DNA from: Ceratorhiza oryzae-sativae
Taxonomy: Eukaryota; Basidiomycota; Agaricomycetes; Cantharellales; Ceratobasidiaceae
DNA: 64,000 bases
Direction: 5' to 3'
Assembly: GCA_030998015.1 (NCBI GenBank)
Contig: JARWMV010000035.1
Span: 1 to 64,000 of the forward strand
Shown here: in pieces, positions 11,046-28,207 of the stretch
How positions within the stretch are numbered: position 1 is the first letter of the stretch
Layout of the letters: every line of letters begins with the position of its first letter
Translations under genes and position numbers: made by a program
The notes under the pieces: model-generated
Databases searched by the model: none
What the model was told of the DNA's origin: nothing
Seen by the model: only the letters and a program-made list of their open reading frames with translations

Positions 11046-11567
11046 ATGCACAACCGGTTGGGAGAACCCGACTCTCTCAGGCCTCCGCAACAATGCCAGT
11101 CCCGCCCGCCCCAGCTCCCCGGTCTCAACGATGTACACCCAGAGTTCGACCCCTTCGCTTACGTACTATACCGAATCCGAACCAGGCTCCAACGCCAATG
11201 TGCCCCATGGTTACAACGAGCTCAGCGCGTGGACTCACCAGACCCCCGAGTTGGTCAGCAAATGGAGGAAATACTGCACGGGAGCCCATCCGGGCTTCCG
11301 AGCACCGCGATTGGAAGCTTGACATCCGCGTCTGAGGTTGTCGTGCAAAGCCGCCCGGTCTTGCCACCTTTCCACCAGTTCAGTCGTTTTCCTGTTGTCA
11401 CCTGGCCAGTTCGTATAACGACTCGCACATCGGTGTGGATTCTTACCTCATCTCGCATGGTCCCTTCTCGGTTGTCTTGGTCCCATAGTCGTCCCTTCTT
11501 GCTCCCCCATCCAGTGTTGCCCTTCGCCCCTTCCCATCCACTTCCATTGACTGTAACTACCCTGTAA
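11046..11567 (+). CDS. Hypothetical protein (weak candidate)
   Basis: An uninterrupted 173-codon frame from ATG. The first 80 residues read like a natural protein (for example 'GLNDVHPEFDPFAYVLYRIR'), while the C-terminal half is rich in P, S and R and could be read-through. There is no recognisable domain, signal peptide or clear TM segment. Competing open frames exist on both strands, so coding status is uncertain. The true gene may be spliced, using only the 11,080-11,280 part. Confidence 0.25.
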   Translation: MHNRLGEPDSLRPPQQCQSRPPQLPGLNDVHPEFDPFAYVLYRIRTRLQRQCAPWLQRAQRVDSPDPRVGQQMEEILHGSPSGLPSTAIGSLTSASEVVVQSRPVLPPFHQFSRFPVVTWPVRITTRTSVWILTSSRMVPSRLSWSHSRPFLLPHPVLPFAPSHPLPLTVTTL

Positions 11568-14500
11568 CCCCACTCTGCTTGCTTATCTTGCCAATATAAT
11601 TTACGTTGCCCGACCTCACTATTGCACTCTACGTAGATTCGTGAGCAGACAAATATCATGCTGTATCAGGTTATATGCGCAATGATATTGCGCGCTGCAG
11701 CGGTTTGTTGCACCTTTGACAACTGTATCGTGCTTAGATGATTTTTCTTCGGCTTGTAGGTCTTTTCCCAGGGAGGACCGGACGCTAGAAGATGTCTCTA
11801 ACTAGCGTCCAGGTAGCGTTGCTACTGGTGCGCTACCTAACGGCATATGGGCGCTAGTGCGTGCTACCGGCGCTAGTTGGCCGCATATGGGCTCTCGTTC
11901 CGCTAAGCTAGAAAATCGGGCGCTAACTAGCCACCACGATTTCGCCGACGAAGCAAGGGGCCGACCGTCCCGTTGCTACAAAATTGCGTGGATGATATGA
12001 CAAGTATTAATGCAAAAATACATGTATATACTTGCGGTATAGCAAGTGACATAGCCAGTGAATTTAACCTTCGAGTGCTACCATGAAGGAATGCAATAAT
12101 CCGGCCAGTAACCTCCACTTTTCCCCTATTCCAAAGGGATCCAAGAAGAGTCCAATGTAGCTCATAAGGTACATATTCTTGTGAAAAAAGGCCATTTTTG
12201 TTAGCACAGCCGCATTTGATTCTCTTTATGCAACTAACCCCCATAATATGAACGCCCGGGTTGAGAGGAACTTGTCCCCGTTCGATGGGTAGAGCTTTCT
12301 TGCCCATGGCGATGGTCGAGGGGGTAGATTCTGTTTACCTGGGGGCTGATACCACGATAGCAGTAGTGAGAGAATACGTAGTGTATAAGGCTTGGTTTGC
12401 GAACAGGAAACTAACGGCGGTTGGCTCACAAGGGTCCTTATATGTTGATGAATAGCATAGTTATCAGGCTTAGTTCACGAAAACGGTTCAACGATTCGCA
12501 GGCCATTGCTTCGACTTGGAATACACACACAGCACCCCCGAAACCATTACTAGGCGTGGGACAGGGTACCAGATCCCGCCGTGCAGCGCACGCCTGGCGC
12601 CCGCATGCAGATCGCAAACAGTACAAAGGCAATTGATTCCATCTTGATTTGATTCTCAGTACGGAAACGAGAGTAACTGGAGGTAGTACCCCAGAGCCAA
12701 TGCTGACTTAGTACATGTGCTATCTGGTTTGGATGGTCTGGCCGGCTGAAAAGTATCTCTCCAAGTTAAATCTGCGCCTACGTAACGCTGCAACTTGATC
12801 ACCTTCGCTTCGTTTGCTAAATTCTCAAGAACCGTCAAGCCTCTAGTCTCAATCAAGTTTCATGGCCAAATGCTACTTGTGGGTTCATATTAGTCGCCTT
12901 GGCGGAGGCTATTTGCAATGAATCAAAGGTTGAACCGCTAACTCGAGCCACGCCTTTTCAAACGCATGGTTAATGAAACCACGTGTACCCGTAGTGGCCT
13001 TACCAACTAGCAGTAATTCGGTAGAAAGTCATCATGTGATATGCGAGGAACTGACATCTGGGAGGTGAGGTCACTTATATCACGACAGGAGGTGGCGTCT
13101 ACGGGTTGGGGAAATCCTCAAGGATATCCAGGGTGACAGATTCGCGTCTTTTTGGCCGCTGGTGGAAACACAGAGCATGGTGTAGTGTGGTGCATTGGGC
13201 ACCCATGAAATACGACATGCGTCGTGACTGAATTATCACCCTGCCTCTTGATGGGTGCTTTGAGTGGACTTACCAGATATCATTTGAAAGTCACGGTTAC
13301 AACAAGACAATCAAAAATCTCGTAATGCAGCTTGTTTGTGTGGACCAGGCGATATTTCAGTATTGTGATCAATGTTTCAGATCCTATAGGGGCATCAGCT
13401 GATGATAAAATGTAATTCACCAGAAATGGTCACAAGCGGAAACGGCTCTCTTTCACTTCTAACAACGTGTTTTTAAAGCAAGTAGAGCTCGAAAGCATTT
13501 TTATATATATGATTGCGATATATGGAGTGACTTGAAAGGGGAAAACAGAAGCAACCCAGCACAATGCAGAAATTTGGGGGTTGTATATCGGGCTAGCAGA
13601 TCCAGAAGGAACAAATGAGGCCGCTTTAGCTAACAGATACGAAAATGGTGATGATAAGATGATAGATACGGTTCAGTGGTTTTGAGTGTAGAAAGCTGAT
13701 GTACATAGTAGAAAGTGCTAGAACGATGAGTCAGTAATCGAGTCAAGCGTATATGCGCAGTGCCAATCGTGCATGATTCGGAGCGATTTGCAGGGCATAA
13801 ATAGAGGCTCTCCGAGCCTCGTAGACCCCATCGTTTCCCTCACTCACTCACTTTTATCACATTCTTGTATTCCGGGCTTTTATCCACAAACATAATAAGC
13901 ATTTCACTTCAACAGTGAGGCTATACGAATTGAACCAGGGGTGGAAAAAGCTCAAAGGGCGCACACAAGAGGTACAGCATCCGCTAACTCTAGACAAACT
14001 GATAGAGAGAATGAGAAAATACCGATACTCAAACATTCACCCAATGTCGTTTAAAGGCTTTTGTGTATAAAAAAAGTGACGTTTATAAACAAGGGTAACC
14101 CTCGCGGCGCACCCTCGTAACTTACAATAAACCCATTACTGAGCCGTCACGAGCAGCAGATAGAACATTCTGGTGTAGCGAGCCTGATACGCCTGGCTCG
14201 GGAGGCCGGGTTGAACGGTGAGAAGAAACGGGCTCATTGCGCATAATACACGAGACTGACCTTGCACAAGAAATAGGCAAACAGAGGCCAAGCAAGAAGC
14301 CTGGCCCGACAACAGCTCAGCAGTTGTGAATTACAGCAAGCTAAGATAGAAATCTAGACAGGTGAATAAGATTTCGATATGACCAAGAAACCCCGGCGCT
14401 CCAAGGAGCGCAAAGGTCCACTTGGGCTTCAGCTGGGTATGGTGCAGTCTATGCATACCTTACTCATACCTCACTGCATACTGTCAGAAGTTCTTTTTAA

Positions 14501-15223
14501 TTCGATAAAATATTTTATCCTCTATTCATAGACTATGTCCGTCTTCGCCACTCAAATTGCGCTTGAGGCGCTCTTTTGTTTACGCATGTATGGTTTATAT
14601 CATACAACTAACTTAGATTCGTCGTCGATGACCCTCGCTACGTTAACCAAAATCCGCCATAGAATGGCTCACGGTGAACGGCTCTAATCGCTGCCTCGGA
14701 TTTCGTCGCCGCCTACAAATATGAATTCCTTATAATGGTATTTTTATTTTGTTCGCTAGCCGCACAACCCACGAAGGCCTTCACCAGAACGGGGTGATCC
14801 GCCGAGTGATTCTATGCTCGGCGACCGTTGAACTTAGTCCAGGCTCCTGTGAGCGCCAAAGAACCACGAGAGCGTCATAATTGATCTGTCCTCACTAGCT
14901 GATGCTGTAAGATGCCTCACGAAGGAAGGATGACCAAGAAACCCCGATCGGGTGATAATGCTCCTCATTTGCGATCATTCCCACAGACTCGCCGCTCGGC
15001 GAAGAGTCTGGTACCGAACAAATCGCCGAAGGAAACCGAAGCGAGAAACTGGGATTCTATGAAGAGCGCCTCGAGGTGATGCGCAATATATGCGCACTGC
15101 CTCACAGTTGACCTGGCCCAGTGGTTCCCAACGGTTCCCGGCGGCAGCTCCGACATTATAAATGCGCAGACGAAGAGACCGGATACCTATCGCAGTACAC
15201 GACCCCCTGCTATCACCTATGCA
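11568..15223. other. 3.7-kb gene-poor stretch
   Basis: No recognised protein family. Visible items: a cluster of GGCGCTAG/GCTAG motifs at about 11,780-11,935; a promoter-like block at 13,795-13,870 (CATAAATAG, then C/T-rich CACTCACTCAC) without an obvious gene behind it; and a 17-bp exact repeat ATGACCAAGAAACCCCG at 14,379 and 14,930, each starting with ATG. A forward frame at 14,951-15,107 (for example 'GFYEERLEVMRNICALPHS') reads like coding sequence but has no identified start. Confidence 0.35.
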
Positions 15224-15400
15224 ATGGGCGCCCGTTCATGCACCATCGCGTCGTCAAAGCCTGTACTCGAGCCGGCTCGAGTTGTAGACCGCAGCGCCAC
15301 AGCTTCCCTGGATCTTATGGCCCTCGTTGTTTTGATTTGTGCGTGCACTATTTGGCTAGACCAAAACTTTCGATCCAAATTTGCCGCTACGGACGATTAG
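15224..15400 (+). CDS. Small single-TM protein, paralogue 1 (58 aa)
   Basis: ATG-to-TAG frame of 58 codons. Residues 20-24 are VVDRS, residues about 31-43 form a hydrophobic segment (LMALVVLICACTI), followed by W-L-D-Q-N-F-R-S and a short polar tail. A TATA-like element (ATTATAAAT) lies about 70 bp upstream. A second frame at 17,166-17,345 encodes 59 aa with the same plan and the shared motif (I/V)WLDQ-x-x-RS directly after the hydrophobic helix. Similar length, similar motif position and a similar upstream element make a paralogous pair plausible. No known family was recognised and no signal peptide cleavage site is clear. Function unknown; a tail-anchored membrane microprotein is one reading. 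Confidence 0.4.
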   Translation: MGARSCTIASSKPVLEPARVVDRSATASLDLMALVVLICACTIWLDQNFRSKFAATDD

Positions 15401-17165
15401 GGAAGCAACCCCGGGGGGTAGCAGGTGAGCTGATCGAACCCGGCTCGAAAGCACGCTACTTCAGCTACTTTCCTCCGCCACACTAGGCTTACCTACCGTC
15501 ACGCCACCAAGAGTGAACACCCCACTCCTAATCGAATTCATCATATTTATCATCGCACCGGTCATCTTCAATTTATTGGCCTATTTATTCTCACTTGAGA
15601 CGAAGCCTTCACAAATCGCCCAGGGTTATACATTGCTTCGTATTGTGTTTTGTGCATTCTCGGTATTTGTCTGTGACATCTGGTTATTTTCGCGTACGTT
15701 TGATATGTATGTCTGCTTCTATATCCGATTCCTCTCGCTTTCTATTGCTTGACCAATAATTTATTGTACGTTGGAGGCTCTGGCGGCTTGCTACGCTTCA
15801 CAATACCAAAGGGCCAATCTCGGTCGACTACGCGCTTTTGAGTTCTACATTATCAATAAGCCCCCGAGTTCAAAGCCGGACATTCATATCCCGCCACGCG
15901 GGAGAAAAGATGCGTCCAAACGACGAAGAGCGGGTGGCCAGCCGATCACCTACAAACCTTCGGAGTATGAGAGTAGACAAATCAGATGTAGGCGGGCGTC
16001 CGGCATGGCCGTGCTGCGGAGTAGACCGAGTCGTTTCGGGATGAGCTGAAGGTTGAACATCCGAAGTATGACCCGGCTTGCTCATCTCGTTGCTTTCCCT
16101 CTTTCGGAAGTCAACGGTAGTTGTGGGGCGCTTCGGACCGGTTGGGAACTTGGATGATTTTGTCCAAGGGGTAGAGCTCAGCCGAAGTAAGCTCCACGAC
16201 AAACCAGCCGAGTTAAATCGATGATGATTGTATACGTTGATCGCCGAATAGGGGGCCTGTCAAATAAAACTTTGCCGCTGGGAGCCAACAATGGGTGGAA
16301 GACGCCGTGGTTGTTTTCTTTCAGCCTCACCCGCCTGCAAATTCACCAATCACCCTTGGACGAATCCGGCTATTGGGCGTCAATCCATCGCCATCGATCT
16401 CGTGAGCTGTCTGAAATGTTCGGATATGGTATTATTGAGTTGAGGATTTTGCGCGGCATTGACGATCGAACCTAACCTAGAGAATCTCATCCTTGAAATT
16501 TTTCGACATTGGGCGCAGCCTAATCCGGAGAATATTTACTACCGGGAACCAGGAGGTTGGACCAGCTTCCGAGTCTGATAATCTATTGTGACAAGGTGAC
16601 TGAACCGTGTCGTACAAACGTTTGCCCGCCCGACCCCGACGTCCCGTTATCCCTGCTCTAATCTCTTTGCTAGATGGCAAAGATACCCCTATGATAGATT
16701 TTGAGTCGCGCAAGCGATCAAAAGCCGGCCCGCCTTGCGTCATACCCCTCATATGCAAGAACCTAGGCGCATTACTGGGTTGACCTTGCTATATACGTGC
16801 GAGGTTCGACGCTGCTTCTCCACGGCGCTGGTGTGAGGAGCTGGGAAAAGCGCCGGCCACGTGTTGCGATGGGGCTGATTCATATAAGCAATCGATGATC
16901 GTGCCTGTCAAATGCTTCGGCTTGACGCCGAATGCCGAGAACACTACCGGCAGTTAGCCTTTGCAATTTCGTAAGAAGCACTGTTCAATAGGCATTGAGG
17001 GAACGGAGGGTGAAAGCGCTTGGTTCCAATCGGACGGTCTTGATGGGATCGATGAGTCTGTCATATATATGAGAGCACCCAGTTGAGAGAGCTGGTCTAG
17101 CAGAGACTCACTCGTATCCTCACCCATATTCTCATTTAATTTCTTATCACCCTCCCCCCTCTGCG
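15401..17165. other. Gene-poor stretch with possible relic
   Basis: No recognised gene. A forward frame at about 16,450-16,570 contains 'LTIEPNLENLILEIF', reminiscent of LRR/F-box proteins, but it is short and bounded by stops. The other open frames overlap each other on both strands. Confidence 0.3.
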
Positions 17166-17345
17166 ATGGCCCGTGTTACTCCTTTCACCATGTGCTCTGA
17201 ATGTCCACCACCACCGGCTGGTGTGGACGACTCACGTCCCCAGAAGCCTTTCGTTTGCTTCTGGGGCGTCGTATCTTGTACCATCGCGGGGGTAGTGTGG
17301 CTGGATCAAACCATGAGATCCAGTTCAAACGGTGGGGGGTGTTAG
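17166..17345 (+). CDS. Small single-TM protein, paralogue 2 (59 aa)
   Basis: ATG GCC...TAG, 59 codons, preceded by a promoter-like region: TATATAT at about 17,062 and a long C/T-rich leader up to the ATG. Residues 20-23 are VDDS. A hydrophobic segment (FVCFWGVVSCTIAGVV, about residues 29-44) is followed by W-L-D-Q-T-M-R-S and a Gly/Cys tail. It shares architecture and the WLDQ-x-x-RS motif with the frame at 15,224. The N-terminal half is Cys/Pro rich (CSECPPPP). No family recognised. The reverse-strand ORF across the same bases lacks comparable features. Confidence 0.4.
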   Translation: MARVTPFTMCSECPPPPAGVDDSRPQKPFVCFWGVVSCTIAGVVWLDQTMRSSSNGGGC

Positions 17346-17919
17346 CGAGAGCTGTGCGTGTTAGAAGGTGAGCGCATCCATCGCGCACTGTGCATCGATC
17401 TGGATGTTGACCTGCATTGTTTCGATGAAAGGGAGCGCGTGCTGTATAGCACGCCGAGAAGCCGCGCGAGGTGCACGCAAAGGATGGAGCAGCCTGTCAT
17501 CTCTCGGTAGTCTATGATCCTGCATTGCTATCCCGATCATGCCTTCACATGCACAACTCACGAACTCGATCCGGATCATTATTTATACTTATGCGACTAC
17601 GCTCTTTGCAATGCCGATACGACCCCTTCCATGATTATTTACGATCACACCATGTAGATTCTTCGCACCTGTATTAGCCTTCATTTTATATCCTGTAGGT
17701 TTCCTTGCTTGTACTTCGGGGGTCGCTTTTATGATGCTACTCGTGACGTATCTGTTGTTTATTGGTCGGTTAATGTGTAATGTGGTAACATATTCAGTGA
17801 TCGATTGAGCGACAAGGACCTCTAGCAAGGGCAGACAATAACGTCGCTAACATGGGGATGGCATTTATAAGACGCCAAGAGCCCGGTTGAGGGCCATGCC
17901 AAGGGTCGTTTGTCAGCAA

Positions 17920-17925
17920 CACGTG
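17920..17925. promoter_or_regulatory. CACGTG element upstream of the ABCC gene
   Basis: The palindrome CACGTG (context AACACGTGATC) lies 75 bp before the proposed ATG of the ABC transporter. It matches an E-box/bHLH-type site. Binding is inferred only. Confidence 0.3.
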
Positions 17926-17999
17926 ATCAGCGTCGCTGCTGACTGATGGGTCGGGTGGTTTATAATCGGCTCGTCCTGGGCACGCCATCCCCGTCGGCC

Positions 18000-24244
<6,245 letters not shown>

Positions 24245-24658
24245 GTGTTGTGGGATTGTGGTTCTTATCGCATACCTTCCGCTGCTGTATATACTTCCCG
24301 AGCCTTGCGCCTTCATAATGCGACACATGACAATGTTGTCTAGATTCTCATCGTTTGCGCTGTCAACATGCCCTGTTGATTGGCCTTCTGGTATCCGGGC
24401 CTAGTTTCAAACGATCCAGTTGAGTTTATTAGTAACGAATCGGCGCTTGGAGGGGGGGGGGGAGCTGCCCCATGCTTCTAGTCCAACGCGAGTTGGGCTC
24501 GCGAGAGCACAGGACTTCTGGCTTCTGCTGAGTATCACTGCACTGAGTCAAACTAATGCTCTTGCATCGACTTGCTTTAGCGTCGCCCGGTCGCCCTCCC
24601 AAGAGTGACACATTGATTTGCGATTACAGAAGGATCATTGACAAATTCCACAGGCCCA
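24245..24658. other. Intergenic: converging 3' ends of the ABCC and F-box genes
   Basis: The two genes converge here. The stretch contains a G13 run at about 24,452 and no convincing coding frame. Confidence 0.4.
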
Positions 24659-25975
24659 TTAATCGTCTGCATATCTTGCCAACACGCTGACCATGAATGA
24701 ATCCCATTGCACTTCATCTCCCGCAAGACTGGAATACAGTTGCACTTTGACCGCTTTCTTGTGATTCGCTATCCAATCGTGTTGTTTGGGCCCCATCAAA
24801 GAGTAAGGGATGCTCTGGTCTTCTGCAATCACTACTTGATCAAGCGAATATACATCCATGACCAAGTCAAGCCATTCAGTAAGCTTATTGTGAGGCTTTG
24901 AAACAGGTGTAGTTCCGAGCATTTTGATATGTGGGAAACGTGGCTTGCATGGCATGCCCGTAGTGAGCAGCATCGTCCGAGCCATATCAGTGTCAATCTG
25001 AATCCCATCCGTGCGCAAAAACAGTGCTCGCAGGTTCGGAGCCCGGGAGAGGCACGATCCAACGAATTCAGTAAATGGGCCACCATAGCGAATATGCAGA
25101 CTGAGTAGCTTAACCTTGGATCTTCCGAGGAATCTGTGGATGGAAGAGACAGTTTCGACATTGTACACATCGATCCTCAAGTCCAATCCTTTTGTCCCAG
25201 TTTGGACTCGCCACAGCAGTTCACCACAGGAAGCACAAGAACAAACGTCTAGAACATCAAGGTTTGGCAAATGAATATCGGGGAAGTCATTAGGTTCGAC
25301 ATCCATGATTAGGTCTGTATGATGTGAGCGGACAAGATGCAGAGATGGGCTGTTCGAAAGCATATTGAGGAAGGCGCTCATAGTTATCTGGCGTTGATCG
25401 GACAGCTGAAGATACACGAGCCCTCGCAAATCGGTTTTCTTCGAGGGTTGAGCCTTGATATTTTCATATTCAGCAAAAAGAAGAGCTGTGTAGGAGTCGG
25501 AATCAAACGTGATGGCAGATACCCGGGGTAGGTACTGTTTTAAGAAGACAATGGCCCGGGTGTTTCTGGCTGGGTCTGGACTGAAAGTGAAGTGGAGACG
25601 CAAAGAGCTGTCGACCGATCGCTCAAAACGAAGAAGTGTGTAGTTTGAAAGAGGTTGATCGTGCGACTCGTCATGGGACGTCGTGAAAATGTCTACATGA
25701 GACCAAAGGGAGGGTGTGGCGAGAATTGTTGTACGCCATCGGACACATACAAGTTGCAGCGTCTCTATCGGCCCCAAAGTGTCGATATCTTCCTCCTCCT
25801 CAATTGTCAAAATCTTGCATCGAGATGATTCCACGCTAAACGATAGAATGCGGGAGAACACCTCGGGTGGAAGTTTGTCGATAGGAAATTTATCGGATGT
25901 GTTACACATTGAATATCGCTTGAGATTTTGCCAATGTTGGTTTGCAATATTCAAGGTTGAATCACGATGAATCAC
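24659..25975 (-). CDS. F-box protein
   Basis: An intronless 438-codon frame. Residues about 28-95 form an F-box: 'IDKLPPEVFSRILSF' then 'LQLVCVRWRTTILATPSLW'. A leucine-rich, LRR-like C-terminal part follows (for example 'LPNLDVLDVCSC', 'SRAPNLRALFLRTDG'). F-box proteins of this basidiomycete type bind Skp1 and present substrates to an SCF ubiquitin ligase; the substrate is unknown. An acidic insert (EEEED) lies inside the F-box region. The first ATG is chosen because the F-box follows closely. A related but broken copy lies at 48,448-49,181. Confidence 0.85.
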   Translation of the reverse strand: MIHRDSTLNIANQHWQNLKRYSMCNTSDKFPIDKLPPEVFSRILSFSVESSRCKILTIEEEEDIDTLGPIETLQLVCVRWRTTILATPSLWSHVDIFTTSHDESHDQPLSNYTLLRFERSVDSSLRLHFTFSPDPARNTRAIVFLKQYLPRVSAITFDSDSYTALLFAEYENIKAQPSKKTDLRGLVYLQLSDQRQITMSAFLNMLSNSPSLHLVRSHHTDLIMDVEPNDFPDIHLPNLDVLDVCSCASCGELLWRVQTGTKGLDLRIDVYNVETVSSIHRFLGRSKVKLLSLHIRYGGPFTEFVGSCLSRAPNLRALFLRTDGIQIDTDMARTMLLTTGMPCKPRFPHIKMLGTTPVSKPHNKLTEWLDLVMDVYSLDQVVIAEDQSIPYSLMGPKQHDWIANHKKAVKVQLYSSLAGDEVQWDSFMVSVLARYADD

Positions 25976-26424
25976 AGTGGGAAAAGAAAGTAGAACGCGG
26001 TAGGTGCCGGTCTACTCTGATCGAGCCTTTACGCGTGATGGTGGTTGTGAACAAGAGGCAATTTACGTAACCGTACAATCGTGCGAGAGACCCTTCCTTT
26101 CTACAATCCTACGCTATGAGCATGATCAAATAACACTTATGAGGATTAATGTGTGTGTAGTCCAATAAGTCCAGTTCGTCGGCTTAATCCTCTCTCCCCT
26201 TGGTCGTTGCAGAGACGGAGGGGAACAATGCCTAAACGATGGGGCACTTCCTTCGAGTACGGAAACAGCGAGCGCCGCCTCGGATGAGGCAGTTGACCCA
26301 AGGTGTTCAGAGATAGCGGCGCGCTAAAGACAAAAGTCTTTAATAGCTATGGCTTAGCGTGTGCGTGCAGTGGAAGAAATTTAACATAAATCTCTGGTTT
26401 TATTCTACGTTCTACAGGTGGGCA
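25976..26424. other. Intergenic, no gene seen
   Basis: The region upstream of the F-box gene up to the short inverted-repeat element. No TATA box or ORF of note. Confidence 0.3.
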
Positions 26425-26426
26425 TA

Positions 26427-27166
26427 CATCAGGAAAACGAGCCGCGTCTAATTAGCTCTAAACAGCACGTTGAGCAGGTCGAGGGCCCCGAAATGAAACC
26501 TGCAATCGTTAGCGCTCTTGAGAGCTCGTAAGAGCTCGACCGGCACAGGGTAGAATCGGAATCCGATGTCAGTTAGTTGGAAATTGAGTGATGTCCATAT
26601 ATGCGTGTCGAAGTCTCCTATTGGCTAGTCATTTTGTGGCAGTGAATACAGCTATTTGCATTATTCATCAGTATCTGGCACTAGCGGGGCGTTTTGAATG
26701 ATTTTAATGCCAGTAGATGCGCAAAGCAAAACTACCCCTGTGTGCATGATGGGCGACTAAGCAACCATTGCTACCACCATTGTGGGTGACTTCACATGGG
26801 CGGAATGGCTATGTTCAGGCCAACAGATCAAGTCAGCCCCGCTCTAGCGAACAAGTGCAGGAGGTGTGGCATGTGGAGGCATGCACAGCCATGATTAATC
26901 TGCCGATAGGCGAGGCTGCGATATCACGCATGTATGAACTTTATCTATAAAATGTTCCATTTATGACCACTGTTGGGGTTATCTGCCAGGGTAAGCCGAT
27001 ATCACTCAATTGCCAACTAACTGACATCGGAGTCCGATTCTACCCCGTGCCAGTGGAGCTCTTATGAGCTCTCAAGAGCGCTAACGATCGCAGGTTTCAT
27101 TTCGGGGCCCTCGACCAACTCAACGCGCTGTTTAGAGCTAATTAGACGCGGCTCGTTTTCCTGATG
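26427..27166. mobile_element. 740-bp non-autonomous Plavaka-like (MITE-type) element
   Basis: The ends are inverted repeats of about 165 bp, each starting CATCAGGAAAACGAGCC, with an estimated 90-95% identity. The terminal 17 bp is identical to the ends of the 10-kb Plavaka element at 27,581-37,838. Subterminal motifs are also shared (GAAATGAAA and palindromic GAGCGCT/GAGCTC blocks). It is flanked by TA on both sides (26,425-26,426; 27,167-27,168). There is no transposase. It could be mobilised in trans by a related Plavaka transposase. Confidence 0.8.
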
Positions 27167-27170
27167 TATA

Positions 27171-27251
27171 CAGTGGGCCTCAAATCAAATGAGACACGTG
27201 ACTGTCTCGACTTAACGCTGCTGCGACGGGCCGTGTAGGCTGATTTGTACT
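27171..27251 (+). repeat. Tc1 left terminal inverted repeat (81 bp)
   Basis: Identical to the reverse complement of 38,968-39,048 over all 81 bases. TA target duplication precedes it. Confidence 0.9.
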
Positions 27252-27455
27252 TAGAGGTCGTAGTAGAATATGTTTGAAACCAGCCTAAGAGTATGTACAC
27301 AAGTTCTTGTGCCGATAGCTCAAGTCTATAGCGGTGAAGGTACAGAAGAGTGTTTTTGTTTGTCCCATTTGATTTGAGGATGATAAAGCAAAAATGCACG
27401 CAGACTCGACTCTCGCACAGAACACACAATTATATTATGACAACACATAGAACAA

Positions 27456-27580
27456 CTAATAACGAGTATTTCCACCCTTTGCAGCAATCAACTCCTCCAC
27501 CCGGTAGATCATAGAATCATACAGTTTATCAATATAAGACTGAGGAATACATGCCCACTCCTCCTGAAGGATCTCCCACA
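27456..27580 (-). pseudogene. Tc1 transposase, 3' part (C-terminal ~41 residues)
   Basis: The reverse frame reads WEILQEEW...DKLYDSMIYRVEELI, AAKGGNTRY and a TAG stop, the typical Tc1-family C-terminus. It joins in frame to the part at 37,839-38,744 when the Plavaka element and one CA duplication are removed (…Asn-Glu-Leu/Trp-Glu-Ile…). Confidence 0.9.
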
Positions 27581-28036
27581 CATCAGGAAAACGAGCCAGC
27601 ACTTATTAGCCCTTAAGAGTGCGTTGAGCTGGTTGAGGCCGCCGAAATGAAAGTCCAATTTCTGAGCGCTTGCGAGCGCTCATACGAGCTCGACCGGCAC
27701 GAGGAGAAATCGGTCGCAAGGCTTGCGATTTGTCACGGTCCAGCTCCTATTCCGACCCGGGGACGGTCGCTCCGGCGTGATCGCAGTCCGGTGCAGCATG
27801 CCTTCCGGGCTCCCAAATCGATGTCGGCAGGGCTTTGTGGGTTCACCGTCCAGCTCAGGTAAGTCTTGTCATCGCCATGATGACGAGCACTCCACGTGCG
27901 CGACAGCCCGTGGTGCTGCCAGCGGCGGAATTTGACAGCGTCGATCATTTTGCTGGACGATCGACGCGCCCGCTCCTCTTTTCATTTCACGGTGCGTTCG
28001 CTCGCTTTTCCAGCCGTTCTCGCTGCGCCCCGCCTG
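27581..28036 (+). repeat. Plavaka left TIR (456 bp)
   Basis: Reverse-complement match to 37,383-37,838, with a single G/A difference near 27,703. It contains a palindromic subterminal block (GAGCGCTTGCGAGCGCTC). A heptamer array GCTCTAA lies just inside at 28,039-28,061. Both TIRs contain the same 71-codon open frame, judged non-coding. Confidence 0.92.
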
Positions 28037-28207
28037 TGCTCTAAGCTCTAAGCTCTAAGCTCTTGGATGTGAGAACGAAGCGAACTCATGTGTATATAAT
28101 GCGACACTCTGCGAGTGGATGATAATAAGCCTGATGAAAATACGAAAAAGAGATGCGCCATTCAGCGCGTGGAAAAGCAACATAAAAAATAAAATAAAAA
28201 TCGAACA

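Noticed and set aside
11927..12307. 126-codon reverse ORF
   Set aside because: Overlaps competing ORFs on the other strand, lacks splice signals and any domain.
27733..27948. 71-codon frame inside the left Plavaka TIR, repeated at 37,471-37,686
   Set aside because: Present only because the TIR is duplicated; other frames over the same bases are equally open and no motif is seen.
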